A stretch of DNA of 27,022 nt from assembly GCA_045577495.1 (NCBI GenBank), contig JAZNIK010000018.1, positions 1 to 27,022 of the forward strand, read 5' to 3'. Source of the DNA: UMGS1279 sp045577495 (GTDB lineage: Bacteria; Bacillota; Clostridia; Oscillospirales; Acutalibacteraceae). Of the stretch, positions 1 through 8,063 are shown in pieces. Position 1 is the stretch's first letter; each line of letters opens with the position of its first letter. A model generated the notes under the pieces. That model worked only from the letters and a program-made list of their open reading frames with translations, ran no database searches and had not been told where the DNA came from. Position numbers and translations under genes: made by a program.

Positions 1-46
1 AAGGCAAAAACCCCTTGGTCTAGTTTTTGTACTTATTTAATTAAGC

Positions 47-3000
47 TTATTGTGGGAAGTTAACTGTTACATACTCCTCAAATTTAGCTTTAACATCTGC
101 ATCTGCATTAAGAATAGCGTTAACAATAGCGATATCATCTGTATTACCACTAATTGTGATTGCATACATTACATCATATACACTATACTCATACTCATCA
201 GCATAAATTGTGTATGTGTTTTCACCATCACTAACTATGATATATGCTCTCATTGTGAGTCTATCGCCATAGTTTTTAGCTTTAATGCCTGTGAGGGCAG
301 CGGTGAACTGGATATCGCCATTGTTATTTTCAAACACAATGTCTTTATCCTCTGCGCTGTTATAAGCAACACCTATCAAATGTCCCTCAGTAGCGTGTGT
401 TAACTCTGCACCTGCAAGTTTTTTGGTATTACCAATAAGGGTACCATACTCAACAACCTGCATACCAACAAATCCACTCTCTGCAAGCATATCGCGAGCC
501 TTAATTGTTGTTTTAAAGCGGAGAGCCTGTGGCTTATCGCCATCCTGTGCACGAATTGCAGTACCGTTAAACTCAACGAACTGTGCATTAAAGGCTTTAT
601 CAAATGCATCGGTATCAAATGTGCCATCTGCATTCTTGAACTTTGCAGTGTAAGCAAGTTCAGTTCCGTTATAAACAACATTAAAGGATTTGTTACCATC
701 CACAAAATTGCCCTCAGCATCAAACCAACCAATGAAGGAGTCTTCTCTTACCTCGGCTGCGGTAAAGGTAACTGTATCACCCTCTACAACGCAAGTTGCC
801 TCACCATTTTCAGGATTATCAACTGTTGCAGATGCAGATACAAGAGTTTTGAATTTAGCAGTAAGATTGATAACCTGAGTGCCATCAAAGTTAGCAACTG
901 TGTAGGTAGCGTCGGTAGAAACCTCATTACCCTCGGCATCAAGCCATGCAACAAACTCGCCGTTGTCGTTAGCGGTTGCAGTAAAGGTAACGGTGTCGCC
1001 TTTTTCAACATAACGCTTACTAACTTCTGCGCTACCTGCGCCTTCTGCATTTGCATTTGCGATGAATGTCTCGGTAAAGATAATATCATCGATAGCAAAC
1101 TGTACGCCTGTTGCATTGGCAACATGTGCAGCCAAACGGCCGGTTGTGTAATCCTCTGTTTTTACATTATAAATTGTAGCGGTTTGCCAAGTATCAGCCG
1201 CCTCAGCGCTATACTCAAGTTTTACACCTTTAGCGTTACCGCCACCATTAGAAGTGATTGAGCTCCAATCTTGTGTTACATTACCTGTTTCGCTTTCGTT
1301 CCAGAAGAATACATGCACAGCATTTTCTGTTTCGGTAAGAATCTTATATTTGAATGTTACATTATATTTCTTTTCTGTATCTAAAAGACCTGTTTCAGCC
1401 TCGTTGATAACATAATGTAACCATTTACCACTTGCTTCCACTTGAATATATTTATTACCATTTGCCTCAGTTGAAGCAACAGGAGCGTAAGGCTTAGAAG
1501 TTAAGTTATCAGCAGGTTTTCTATCGCTTGAATCCCAACCTGTTTCAAAGGTCTGAGCAATAATATCAGTTCTAAACTTAGCGGTAAGGCCAAGTGCTTG
1601 AGTTCCATCATAAGCAAAAGTATAAACCTTATCGGCAGAAACTAATGTTTCACCATTATACCAGCCTAAGAAAGCATCAGCCAAATACTCTGTTGCAGTG
1701 TAGGTAACTGTGTTACCCTTAACAACCTGAGCATTATCAACAGCTGCGGTACCAAGTTTGCCATCAACTGTTACAGAAGTTGCATAAGCTGTTGCAAACT
1801 TAGCGGTAAGGTCAAGAGCTTTTGTGCCATCATACTCAAAGCTGTAAACTAAAGCATCAGAAACTAATGTTTCGCCATTATACCAACCAAGGAATGCACC
1901 TGCAATATTCTCGGTTGCGGTATAGGTAACGGTATCGCCAACCATAACCTCTGCCTTATCAACTGTTGCATTACCTGTTGTACCCTCAACTGTTACGGAA
2001 GTAGAAACAGCAGGTTCTTCCTTGTACTCGGTGAATACAATCTCATCAATAGCAAACTGTACGCCTGGTGCGTTGGTAACAAGAGCAGCTAAGCGACCAG
2101 TTGTGTATCCATCTGTTATTACATTATTAATTGTGGCGGTTTGCCAAGTGCCAGCAGCTTCTGCTGTATAATTAAGTTTTACACCTGTGGCTCTAGTGCC
2201 GCCATTAAAAGTAATAGTATTCCAGTCTTGATTTGTATTTCCATCATCGTTCTGTCCCCAGAAAAATACACGTATTTCTTTATCTGTTTCGGTAAGAACC
2301 TTATATTTAAATGTTACACTATATAAAGTATCTTCGGTATCTAAAAGACCTGTCTCTTTTTCATTAATAGCATAATGTAACCAAGTACCATTGTCACCAA
2401 TGGTTATTTTTAAATACTTGTTGCCGTTTTCGGTTTCAATAGTACCGTATGTGGTTTTGCTAGTTTTATTATCAGGGTCTCTTGGAATTTGGTTGCTAGT
2501 TCCTTCTTTAACTGCCCAACCTGTTTCAAAGGTCTGAGCAATAATATCGGTTCTAAACTTAGCGGTAAGGTCAAGTTCTTGAGTTCCATCATAGGTAAAG
2601 GTATACTCTTTATCGGCAGAAACTTCGCCTTTACTATCATACCAACCAAGGAATGCACCTGCAAGATACTCGGTTGCGGTGTAGGTAACGGTATCGCCAA
2701 CCTTAACCTCTGCCTTATCAACAGATGCAGTACCAAGTTTGCCCTCAACTGTTACGGAAGTAGAAACAACCTTTTCGAATGTAATATCGTCTAAATCCAC
2801 ATCAATCATTGTGTTACCTGGAATTTGTATCTGTGCATAACCGCTTGTAAGAGTTTCGGATATGATTGAAGCATTATCTATAGTAGCAGTACGCCACTCA
2901 TTTTCTTTGCTAGCATCATAAGTAAGTGTTACTGTAGTGGTGCTGTTTTGAGGGTATGATGCTGCAGAATGATTAAAGAAACAAATCTTTACGGTTTTGC

Positions 3001-4129
3001 CTGCAGGTGATGCGCAAGCACCAGCTTTTAAGCGATATTTAAATGAAATGGTGTATTGAGTGCCAACCTGTAGCAAGCCACCGGTCTCAGCAATGTTGTT
3101 AACATAACGAACCCATTTACCACTATCAGAAATGGCTAAATAGGTATTGCCATTTTCTTCAGTTGTAATAGTTCCATGTGAATTTTTATTGCCATCAGTA
3201 ACATTATCAGGATTACGCTGTGTACCGTTATTTGCGTTCAAATATGTAATGCCCTCAAAATCCTGCACCATCTTATCATCGCCCTCAAACTTTGCAGTAA
3301 GGGCAACAGGCTGAGTTCCGTTATATGTAAAGGTATAAACTTCATTAGTAGAAACTGGATCTGGATTTACGCCATCAAACCAGCCAAGGAAGGTGTTTGC
3401 AGTTTTAGCGGTGTAAACCATCTCTGTACCATAAACAGGTTTTGTGTTATTAACCTTTGCTGTACCAACACCATTAGCGGTTGCAGAGGCTGTAACTGCC
3501 TTGGTGAATGCAAAATCATCAAAGTCTACAGATACGTATTTATCATTATCGTTATGGCCGTTACCAGGAAGCCATACGCGGAAATAACCGTTATCATCAT
3601 AACGCAAGAAGTTATAGATGGTTGCAGTTTTCCAAGTGGTTGTATCGTTTGCATCATAGGTTACAGTAATACCATTGATGTTAGAACCGCCATTATTACC
3701 TTCTGTACATGTCTTATTATCATTGTCGATTGCAGTACTATTTAAATCATTACCCTCAGCAACAATTCTAACAGGGGTGGAATTGGCGTTACCTACATTT
3801 TCAGCAACACGATACTTAAAGGTTAAGTTGTAAGTTGCGTCCTCTTTTGCATCTAACGCTTGTGGATATGTAATGCAACGAAGCCATTTACCAGAACTTC
3901 TAAATCTTACAAATGTGTTTGCACCATCGTTCTCGGTCAACACTGCACCATAAGATTTTGTGTTATATCTTTCAATTGCGCTGCCGTTTACACTATCTGC
4001 CCAGCCTGTTTCAAAATCCTGAACTACGACAGAATTTGAAGTTTCAGCTGCTGCGCTTGTTGTGAAAAGGCAGCTAAACATTGACAAAAGCATTGCCATT
4101 GTTAGTATTACGGATAATACTTTTTTCAT
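47..4129 (-). CDS. Large secreted protein with InlB-type repeats and carbohydrate-binding-like modules
   Basis: A 1360-residue protein with a clear signal peptide (residues 1-28: KK, a hydrophobic core, then an AAA-E cleavage site), so it is exported. The mature part alternates two module types. Four jelly-roll-like modules of about 170 residues each contain a (Q)xFE(TGW) start and a GKWL/V-R/H-Y motif; two of them begin IIAQTFETGW. Six beta repeats of about 65-70 residues follow the pattern DTVTYTAT...FLGWY...YTFxYDGTQ..LTAKF, typical of the Listeria-Bacteroides/InlB B-repeat family. The last ~170 residues form a different domain (LRFKTTIKARD...MRAYIIV...), often seen at the end of clostridial secreted proteins. 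No LPXTG or transmembrane anchor is visible, so attachment to the cell is unknown. A ribosome-binding site (AGGAGG, 4141-4146) lies 11 bases upstream. It is probably co-transcribed with the 36-residue gene 50 bp upstream. Substrate or partner cannot be read from the sequence; glycan or mucus binding is only a guess. Confidence 0.85.
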   Translation of the reverse strand: MKKVLSVILTMAMLLSMFSCLFTTSAAAETSNSVVVQDFETGWADSVNGSAIERYNTKSYGAVLTENDGANTFVRFRSSGKWLRCITYPQALDAKEDATYNLTFKYRVAENVGNANSTPVRIVAEGNDLNSTAIDNDNKTCTEGNNGGSNINGITVTYDANDTTTWKTATIYNFLRYDDNGYFRVWLPGNGHNDNDKYVSVDFDDFAFTKAVTASATANGVGTAKVNNTKPVYGTEMVYTAKTANTFLGWFDGVNPDPVSTNEVYTFTYNGTQPVALTAKFEGDDKMVQDFEGITYLNANNGTQRNPDNVTDGNKNSHGTITTEENGNTYLAISDSGKWVRYVNNIAETGGLLQVGTQYTISFKYRLKAGACASPAGKTVKICFFNHSAASYPQNSTTTVTLTYDASKENEWRTATIDNASIISETLTSGYAQIQIPGNTMIDVDLDDITFEKVVSTSVTVEGKLGTASVDKAEVKVGDTVTYTATEYLAGAFLGWYDSKGEVSADKEYTFTYDGTQELDLTAKFRTDIIAQTFETGWAVKEGTSNQIPRDPDNKTSKTTYGTIETENGNKYLKITIGDNGTWLHYAINEKETGLLDTEDTLYSVTFKYKVLTETDKEIRVFFWGQNDDGNTNQDWNTITFNGGTRATGVKLNYTAEAAGTWQTATINNVITDGYTTGRLAALVTNAPGVQFAIDEIVFTEYKEEPAVSTSVTVEGTTGNATVDKAEVMVGDTVTYTATENIAGAFLGWYNGETLVSDALVYSFEYDGTKALDLTAKFATAYATSVTVDGKLGTAAVDNAQVVKGNTVTYTATEYLADAFLGWYNGETLVSADKVYTFAYDGTQALGLTAKFRTDIIAQTFETGWDSSDRKPADNLTSKPYAPVASTEANGNKYIQVEASGKWLHYVINEAETGLLDTEKKYNVTFKYKILTETENAVHVFFWNESETGNVTQDWSSITSNGGGNAKGVKLEYSAEAADTWQTATIYNVKTEDYTTGRLAAHVANATGVQFAIDDIIFTETFIANANAEGAGSAEVSKRYVEKGDTVTFTATANDNGEFVAWLDAEGNEVSTDATYTVANFDGTQVINLTAKFKTLVSASATVDNPENGEATCVVEGDTVTFTAAEVREDSFIGWFDAEGNFVDGNKSFNVVYNGTELAYTAKFKNADGTFDTDAFDKAFNAQFVEFNGTAIRAQDGDKPQALRFKTTIKARDMLAESGFVGMQVVEYGTLIGNTKKLAGAELTHATEGHLIGVAYNSAEDKDIVFENNNGDIQFTAALTGIKAKNYGDRLTMRAYIIVSDGENTYTIYADEYEYSVYDVMYAITISGNTDDIAIVNAILNADADVKAKFEEYVTVNFPQ
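1534..1642. repeat. Intragenic DNA repeat, copy A (pair with 2515-2623)
   Basis: This 109-bp stretch matches 2515-2623 at a fixed offset of 981 bp with ten mismatches and no gap (aligned by eye). It spans the junction between an InlB-type repeat and the following FETGW module. Conservation at the DNA level suggests recent duplication or gene conversion of a two-module unit inside the secreted-protein gene. Confidence 0.8.
2515..2623. repeat. Intragenic DNA repeat, copy B (pair with 1534-1642)
   Basis: This is the second copy of the 109-bp segment in the secreted-protein gene, encoding the end of one InlB-type repeat and the IIAQTFETGW start of the next module. Further similarity continues outward, for example around 1885-1950 and 2640-2705 where the FLGWY parts of neighbouring repeats are encoded. 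Confidence 0.8.
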
Positions 4130-4179
4130 AATTTGTTTTTCCTCCTAAAATAAATTTTCTCAAGATATATTCCCAAAAA

Positions 4180-4290
4180 TCAATCGAAATAATTATCGGG
4201 GACAGAAACTTCTGCATCCTCACGCGCTAAGATGGTAGGATCTTCTGTTTCGACTATCTCGAGAATTGGGTTTTCATACTTTTTGGGCAT
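4180..4290 (-). CDS. Small 36-residue protein upstream of the secreted repeat protein
   Basis: A short, complete reading frame with a proper start and stop: it begins MPKKYENPILEIVETED and ends VPDNYFD. A ribosome-binding site (GAGGTG) lies about six bases before the ATG. It is acidic, has no signal peptide or membrane segment, and contains no cysteine. It lies 50 bp upstream of the large secreted protein on the same strand, so the two are probably one transcript. It resembles the numerous very short clostridial proteins that start M-K-K-x-Y-x-x-P-x-x-E-I-I/V, often encoded beside exported or peptide-processing genes. Their function is not established to my knowledge. A peptide precursor, a regulatory small protein or a translational-coupling leader are all possible. 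No maturation enzyme gene is adjacent. Confidence 0.72.
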   Translation of the reverse strand: MPKKYENPILEIVETEDPTILAREDAEVSVPDNYFD

Positions 4291-4356
4291 TTAATTCACC
4301 TCGCTAAAAATAGATTTGCCGTTGATTTTAAAATGCGTATAAAAACACAAATGATA

Positions 4357-4385
4357 TTTTTACACTATAATTTTACGATAATCAA
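4357..4385 (-). promoter_or_regulatory. Possible promoter for the 36-residue gene and secreted protein
   Basis: Read on the minus strand, TTGATT (4380-4385) is followed after 17 bases by TAAAAA (4357-4362). The -35 box is good and the -10 box is poor. It lies 67 bp before the start codon of the 36-residue gene. Other AT-rich hexamers nearby could serve instead. Confidence 0.35.
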
Positions 4386-4581
4386 AATTTAATAACAAGA
4401 AAATAACTGAAAAAAATGAGACAAAAATCACAATATTTAATAAAAAATGTTGGTTTTTGGGTATAAAAATGGTGTTTTTTCATATTTTTGGCGTTTTTTT
4501 AACAAAAACCATAATACAGATGGGGATGGCAGAGATAGATAATAGAGAATGAAGTGGGGGGAAGACGGGAAGTGTGACAAA

Positions 4582-4624
4582 TATAATGAGCATACGCAAT
4601 TTTTAGTGGCGCCAAAAAGTTGCG
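4582..4624 (+). promoter_or_regulatory. TATAAT box and 5' leader hairpin ahead of the phage-like block
   Basis: TATAAT at 4582-4587 has no convincing -35 hexamer 16-18 bases upstream. Just after the expected start point, 4595-4604 pairs with 4615-4624 (CGCAATTTTT with AAAAGTTGCG, one G-U pair, 10 bp) around a 10-base loop. If the TATAAT is used, the transcript of the phage-like genes would begin with this hairpin. The hairpin is seen directly; the promoter is inferred. Confidence 0.4.
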
Positions 4625-4663
4625 GAATGACACTTCGGAAAGACGATGAAAGGAGAAATATTT

Positions 4664-5290
4664 TTGCAAAAAGAATTAGTAAATAACCAAGCGGTAGAAA
4701 ACGACGATTCTGATAATGTTTTACAGACAACGTCGGAACCAACAACTAGCCAAAGCGACCGCTCTAAAACCGAATCGGATACAAATACCGCTTCGGGTAT
4801 GCCCGAAAACGCTCAAAGCACCGAGCAATTAACAAGCGAATTTGAGGAGCTTATAAAAGGTCCCTACAAAGATGCTTTTTCTGCAAAGGTGCAAAGCATT
4901 ATAAACAAACGCTTTAAAGAACAAAAATTAAGCGAATCAAAAACAAGTAACAATTCTGCTTCATCCTCAAACACCGATTTGCAGGCGGCAGATTCAAAAG
5001 CTATAACCGACGATGCCCTTGAAACGTTAATAAAGGCGGGCATTGATGCCGACACCGCATACAAGGTTCTGCATTTAGATGAAATGCTTAACGACTCTAT
5101 GCGATATGGCGCATCTGTTGCCGCAAAGCAACTGGCTGACAGTATACGTATTAAGGGTATGCGTCCAAAAGAAAACGGCCTTAATTCTCAGGGCGGCTTT
5201 ACGGCGCACAAGGGTGCCGCAGGGCTTACCCCTGAAAAAAGGCGCGAGCTTGCAAAAAAGGCTCTGATGGGTGAACAAATAGGTTTTTAG
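4664..5290 (+). CDS. Phage scaffold-like protein
   Basis: A 208-residue soluble, highly polar protein directly before the major capsid gene, the normal place for a scaffolding protein. The N-terminal ~55 residues are low complexity (Ser, Thr, Glu, Asp, Gln). Next comes a helical segment, EFEELIKGPYKDAFSAKVQ...RRFKEQ-like, a motif I recognise from clostridial phage scaffold proteins. The C-terminal part contains a helical LTPEKRRELAKKAL motif. I place the start at the TTG at 4664 because AAGGAG (4650-4655) is correctly spaced for it; an ATG at 4646 in the same frame has no ribosome-binding site and would add six residues. Scaffolds normally guide capsid assembly and leave the shell. Here no portal gene lies upstream, unlike in ordinary phage head operons. 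Confidence 0.65.
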   Translation: MQKELVNNQAVENDDSDNVLQTTSEPTTSQSDRSKTESDTNTASGMPENAQSTEQLTSEFEELIKGPYKDAFSAKVQSIINKRFKEQKLSESKTSNNSASSSNTDLQAADSKAITDDALETLIKAGIDADTAYKVLHLDEMLNDSMRYGASVAAKQLADSIRIKGMRPKENGLNSQGGFTAHKGAAGLTPEKRRELAKKALMGEQIGF

Positions 5291-5344
5291 AACCCAAAAA
5301 ATCTAGCCAAAGCATCCAGCCAAGGCTTTTAAGGAGAACTTTTT

Positions 5345-6541
5345 ATGAACGATACTGTAAAAACTGAAGCAACACTTTCAAACGATATGCGAACATATTA
5401 CAAGGATTTTCTTTGCGACAACGCTAACGAAAATCTTGTGCACGACCAGTTTGGTCAAAAGCACCCTATTCCAAAGGGTAACGGAAAAACTATAGAGTTT
5501 AGAAAATACTCACCACTACCTAAGGCTACAAAACCTCTTTCTGAGGGTGTTACTCCCGACGGTCAGGAGTTAAAGGTTACAACCGTAACCTCTACTGTGG
5601 CTCAATACGGCGGTTGGGTTGGTATTCCTGATATGTTAGAGCTCACCACTCTTGACAACAATATGATTCAGGCAACCGAAATCTTGGGCGACCAGGCAGG
5701 TCGTACCCTTGACACAATCACAAGAGAGGTTTTAAACGGCGGTACAAGTGTTATGTATGCTCCTATCGTAACCGACGAAGTAGTAACACCTGTTAGCGCT
5801 CGTTCCTCTCTTACCACCGATGCCAAGCTTAGCGTAGATATTATTCTTCGCGCTGCGGCAAAGCTTAAAAACAACCTTGCTAAACCTATCAACGGCAGTT
5901 ATGTTGGTATTATCCACCCATTTGTTGCCTACGACCTTATGCGTAGCGCAGAGTGGATGGATGCTCACAAATACGCGGCTCCCGAAAACCTCTTTAATGG
6001 TGAAATCGGCAAAATCGGCAATGTTCGTTTTGTTGAGTCTAACGAGGCCAAGATTTTCCGCGGCGATGACCTTTCAAAAGCCGCTCGTACTCTTACTGTA
6101 GATTCTGCAGTTAGCGGCTCGAACATAGTTACCATTGAAGAAATCTTAACCGCAGAGGATATCGAGGCTTTAGAGGGTCGCAAGGTTATTATCGGTTCTA
6201 TCCAGCGTGAAATCGTTTCGGCTACCGAATCAAGCCTTACTCTTGACAGCGCAATCACTTGCAATAGCGGCAGCACCGTTTATCCCGGTGAGGGCGGTCA
6301 AAATGGTGTTTCTGTTTACTCTACCCTTATTCTCGGTGCTAACGCATACGGCGTTACCGAGATTGAAAACGGCGGTCTTGAGCACATTGTTAAGCAGTTA
6401 GGCTCTGCAGGTACTGCCGACCCACTTAACCAACGTGCATCTGCCGGATGGAAAGCTACCAAAACAGCCGAGCGTTTGGTTGAGAACTATATGGTTCGTG
6501 TTGAATCTTGCTCTACATTTGCAGACGAATACGCTAACTAA
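5345..6541 (+). CDS. Major capsid protein, N4-gp56 family
   Basis: A 398-residue protein resembling the N4-gp56 family of HK97-fold major capsid proteins. Visible family features are the N-terminal segment with K-T-I-E-F-R-K-Y and PLPKATKPLSEGVTP, the following YGGWVGIPDMLELTTLDN region, the ATEILGDQAGRTLDTITREVLNGGT helix, and the later VGIIHPFVAYDLM and ILGANAYG motifs. These proteins form the icosahedral shell of tailed phages. A ribosome-binding site (AAGGAG) lies nine bases before ATG. The frame is intact and of normal family length, with no sign of decay. It follows the scaffold-like gene and precedes a hairpin. Without a portal or terminase in the block, whether this shell holds DNA is unknown. 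Confidence 0.88.
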   Translation: MNDTVKTEATLSNDMRTYYKDFLCDNANENLVHDQFGQKHPIPKGNGKTIEFRKYSPLPKATKPLSEGVTPDGQELKVTTVTSTVAQYGGWVGIPDMLELTTLDNNMIQATEILGDQAGRTLDTITREVLNGGTSVMYAPIVTDEVVTPVSARSSLTTDAKLSVDIILRAAAKLKNNLAKPINGSYVGIIHPFVAYDLMRSAEWMDAHKYAAPENLFNGEIGKIGNVRFVESNEAKIFRGDDLSKAARTLTVDSAVSGSNIVTIEEILTAEDIEALEGRKVIIGSIQREIVSATESSLTLDSAITCNSGSTVYPGEGGQNGVSVYSTLILGANAYGVTEIENGGLEHIVKQLGSAGTADPLNQRASAGWKATKTAERLVENYMVRVESCSTFADEYAN

Positions 6542-6554
6542 ATAAAACTTTTTT

Positions 6555-6580
6555 CAACTCTGCGGTAACTCGCAGAGTTG
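6555..6580 (+). promoter_or_regulatory. Perfect 10-bp hairpin between the capsid gene and the next gene
   Basis: 6555-6564 (CAACTCTGCG) pairs perfectly with 6571-6580 (CGCAGAGTTG) around a 6-base loop. It starts 13 bases after the capsid stop codon and ends 7 bases before the next ribosome-binding site. There is no T-run after it on the plus strand (GATTTTAGG), so it is not a classical terminator. A role in lowering read-through or protecting the 3' end of the capsid message is inferred. Confidence 0.75.
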
Positions 6581-6601
6581 GATTTTAGGAGGAATATTAT
6601 C

Positions 6602-6955
6602 ATGGCAGAGAACAAAACAACAGCTCAAATGAAAAAGGAAATCGAGGAGCTTAAAGCACAACTTGAACAAAGCAAACAAATAAAATCCGCAAAAACAGAT
6701 TCTTCTGTTCTAGCCAACGAGGCTTATATGAATGAATCCGTAACCATTAAACTTTTTAAGGATAACGGAAGATACAAAGATGATGTTTATGTATCGGTTA
6801 ACGACCGCTCTTATCTTATCAAGCGCGGTGTTGAGGTATCTGTTCCCCGCTTTGTTGAGCAGGCACTAAAAAACTCATTATCGCAAGACGAATATGTTGC
6901 ATCCCTTGTTGAACGCTTGGTAAACGACTATGAAAAAAGCGTTGCCAAACTATAA
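6602..6955 (+). CDS. Small conserved phage-type protein following the capsid gene
   Basis: 117 residues. The first ~35 residues form a Lys/Glu-rich coiled coil (MKKEIEELKAQLEQSK). The remainder is a compact domain: an SVTIKLFKDNGRYKDDVYVSV strand pair, then RSYLIKRGVEVSVPRFVEQAL, then helices. I recognise the V-x-I-x-L...V-N-x-R-x-Y-x-I-x-R-G-x-x-V-x-V-P pattern from small proteins encoded just after capsid genes in clostridial phages. Their role is unknown; head decoration or head-tail joining are options. The start is the ATG at 6602 with AGGAGG at 6588-6593; an upstream in-frame TTG at 6578 lies inside the hairpin arm and lacks a ribosome-binding site. Confidence 0.65.
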   Translation: MAENKTTAQMKKEIEELKAQLEQSKQIKSAKTDSSVLANEAYMNESVTIKLFKDNGRYKDDVYVSVNDRSYLIKRGVEVSVPRFVEQALKNSLSQDEYVASLVERLVNDYEKSVAKL

Positions 6956-6969
6956 CGGAGGTTACATAT

Positions 6970-8061
6970 ATGGCTGAATTTAACATTAATCTTATGGTAA
7001 ACGGCGGTGAAATCTCAAGCGATATCTCAAAGCTTACTGCAGATTCTGTGGAATTCGTAAACGCCAATTTCACCTTTGATGAAAGTTGGGGTTCTCTTTA
7101 TAAAACCGCCGTCTTTCGCAGAGGTGAAACTGTTTATCACACCGTACTGGAAAACGATAAATGCGTTATCCCACACGAGGTTCTATCAGATGGTATGCTT
7201 TATATATCGGTTTTTGGTGTGTTAGGCAACAAAAGGGCAACCACAACAGAAGCTACCGTTTTTATAGAAAAAAGCGGATATGTTATATGCGTACCCACCG
7301 CTCCATCTGATGACCCATATGCTTATTTTTTAGAGCAATCTACAACATTAAAAAACAAGTCGCAATTATTTGCTACCGCTTGTGAACAATCCGCCAAGCA
7401 AACCCAAAACGACAAAGAGGCCTGCGGTGAATATAAAGAGGCATCACAGTTGGCGGCTGAACAGTCAACTACCCTCTACAACAAAACCTTAGCACTTAGC
7501 CAAAATGTTGAGGCGGCAAAAGAAATCGTTTTAAGCAGTGAGGAAAATGTTATAGAACTTGAGGACAGTGCAAAAAATTCTGCGGCATCTGCTTTAGAAA
7601 GCTATCAAAAAACTACGGCAGATGTTATGAAAAACCTCGAAACACACAACAGCGAGGAAAACGACCTTGCTCACCCTCAAATTTTAAAACTTGCAAACGA
7701 GGCTAAGAATATTGCGCTCGGAAAGGCTGGGGCTATATGCTTTGATACCAAGGAGCAAATGGATTTATGGACTAGGGGCGAATATATACGCCCTGATGGA
7801 AAAACCACAAACGATTTAAAAATAGGCGATAATCTTTATATTTTGGAGCTTGAGGTTCCTGACTTTTGGTGGGATGGAACAACCGCTCAACCGCTTGAAA
7901 CTGAAAAACCGAATCTTTCGGATTATTATAAAAAAGGTGAAATTGATTCTAAAATCGATAATGCCTTGTTTTCGGTTATGGAAAGGACTGCCTATAACGA
8001 GGCTCTTATAAATCAAACTCTCGATGCAGGGCGCATCTATTTTGTTTATGAGGAGGATTGA
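6970..8061 (+). CDS. Phage fibre- or baseplate-like protein
   Basis: 363 residues in three parts. Residues 1 to about 110 look like a beta-sandwich (FNINLMVNGGEI...VEFVNANFTFDESW...YISVFGVLG), similar to N-terminal attachment domains of phage baseplate and fibre proteins. Residues about 110-230 are a long Gln/Lys/Glu/Ala-rich helical coiled coil. Residues about 230-363 contain HNSEENDLAHPQIL, a globular part with FWWDGTTAQPL, and YYKKGEIDSKI, a motif style common in phage fibres. It has GGAGG seven bases before ATG and follows the 117-residue gene after 14 bp. A trimeric fibre that binds a partner surface is the best guess. Its place between capsid-associated and connector-like genes is unusual, since fibres normally come last. 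Confidence 0.6.
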   Translation: MAEFNINLMVNGGEISSDISKLTADSVEFVNANFTFDESWGSLYKTAVFRRGETVYHTVLENDKCVIPHEVLSDGMLYISVFGVLGNKRATTTEATVFIEKSGYVICVPTAPSDDPYAYFLEQSTTLKNKSQLFATACEQSAKQTQNDKEACGEYKEASQLAAEQSTTLYNKTLALSQNVEAAKEIVLSSEENVIELEDSAKNSAASALESYQKTTADVMKNLETHNSEENDLAHPQILKLANEAKNIALGKAGAICFDTKEQMDLWTRGEYIRPDGKTTNDLKIGDNLYILELEVPDFWWDGTTAQPLETEKPNLSDYYKKGEIDSKIDNALFSVMERTAYNEALINQTLDAGRIYFVYEED

Positions 8062-8063
8062 TT

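Larger units (their letters stand above)
4291..4663. other. Divergent intergenic region between the 36-residue gene and the phage-like block
   Basis: These 373 bp separate two divergent transcription units. The left part is strongly AT-rich with repeated T-runs (about 4450-4500). The right part is purine-rich (4510-4570), then carries a TATAAT-like hexamer and a hairpin described separately. I see no tRNA, no integrase remnant and no direct repeat that would mark a phage attachment site. A minus-strand open frame crossing this region overlaps the start of the scaffold-like gene and has no ribosome-binding site, so I do not call it. Confidence 0.6.

Noticed and set aside
1..46. Terminator of the secreted-protein gene
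   Set aside because: The CCAAGGGG/T-rich stretch after the stop might be part of one, but any second arm would lie at or beyond the window edge, so it cannot be judged.
50..403. Plus-strand open frame of 117 codons opposite the secreted protein
   Set aside because: It lies wholly within the well-supported minus-strand gene, is Ile/Cys-rich as expected for an antisense frame, and lacks a ribosome-binding site.
4437..4745. Minus-strand open frame of 102 codons across the intergenic region
   Set aside because: It overlaps the start of the scaffold-like gene, has biased composition from T-runs and no start signal.
5291..5344. Hairpin between the scaffold-like and capsid genes
   Set aside because: Only a five-base pairing (AAAGC with GCTTT) and an AGCCA repetition are present; too weak to call.
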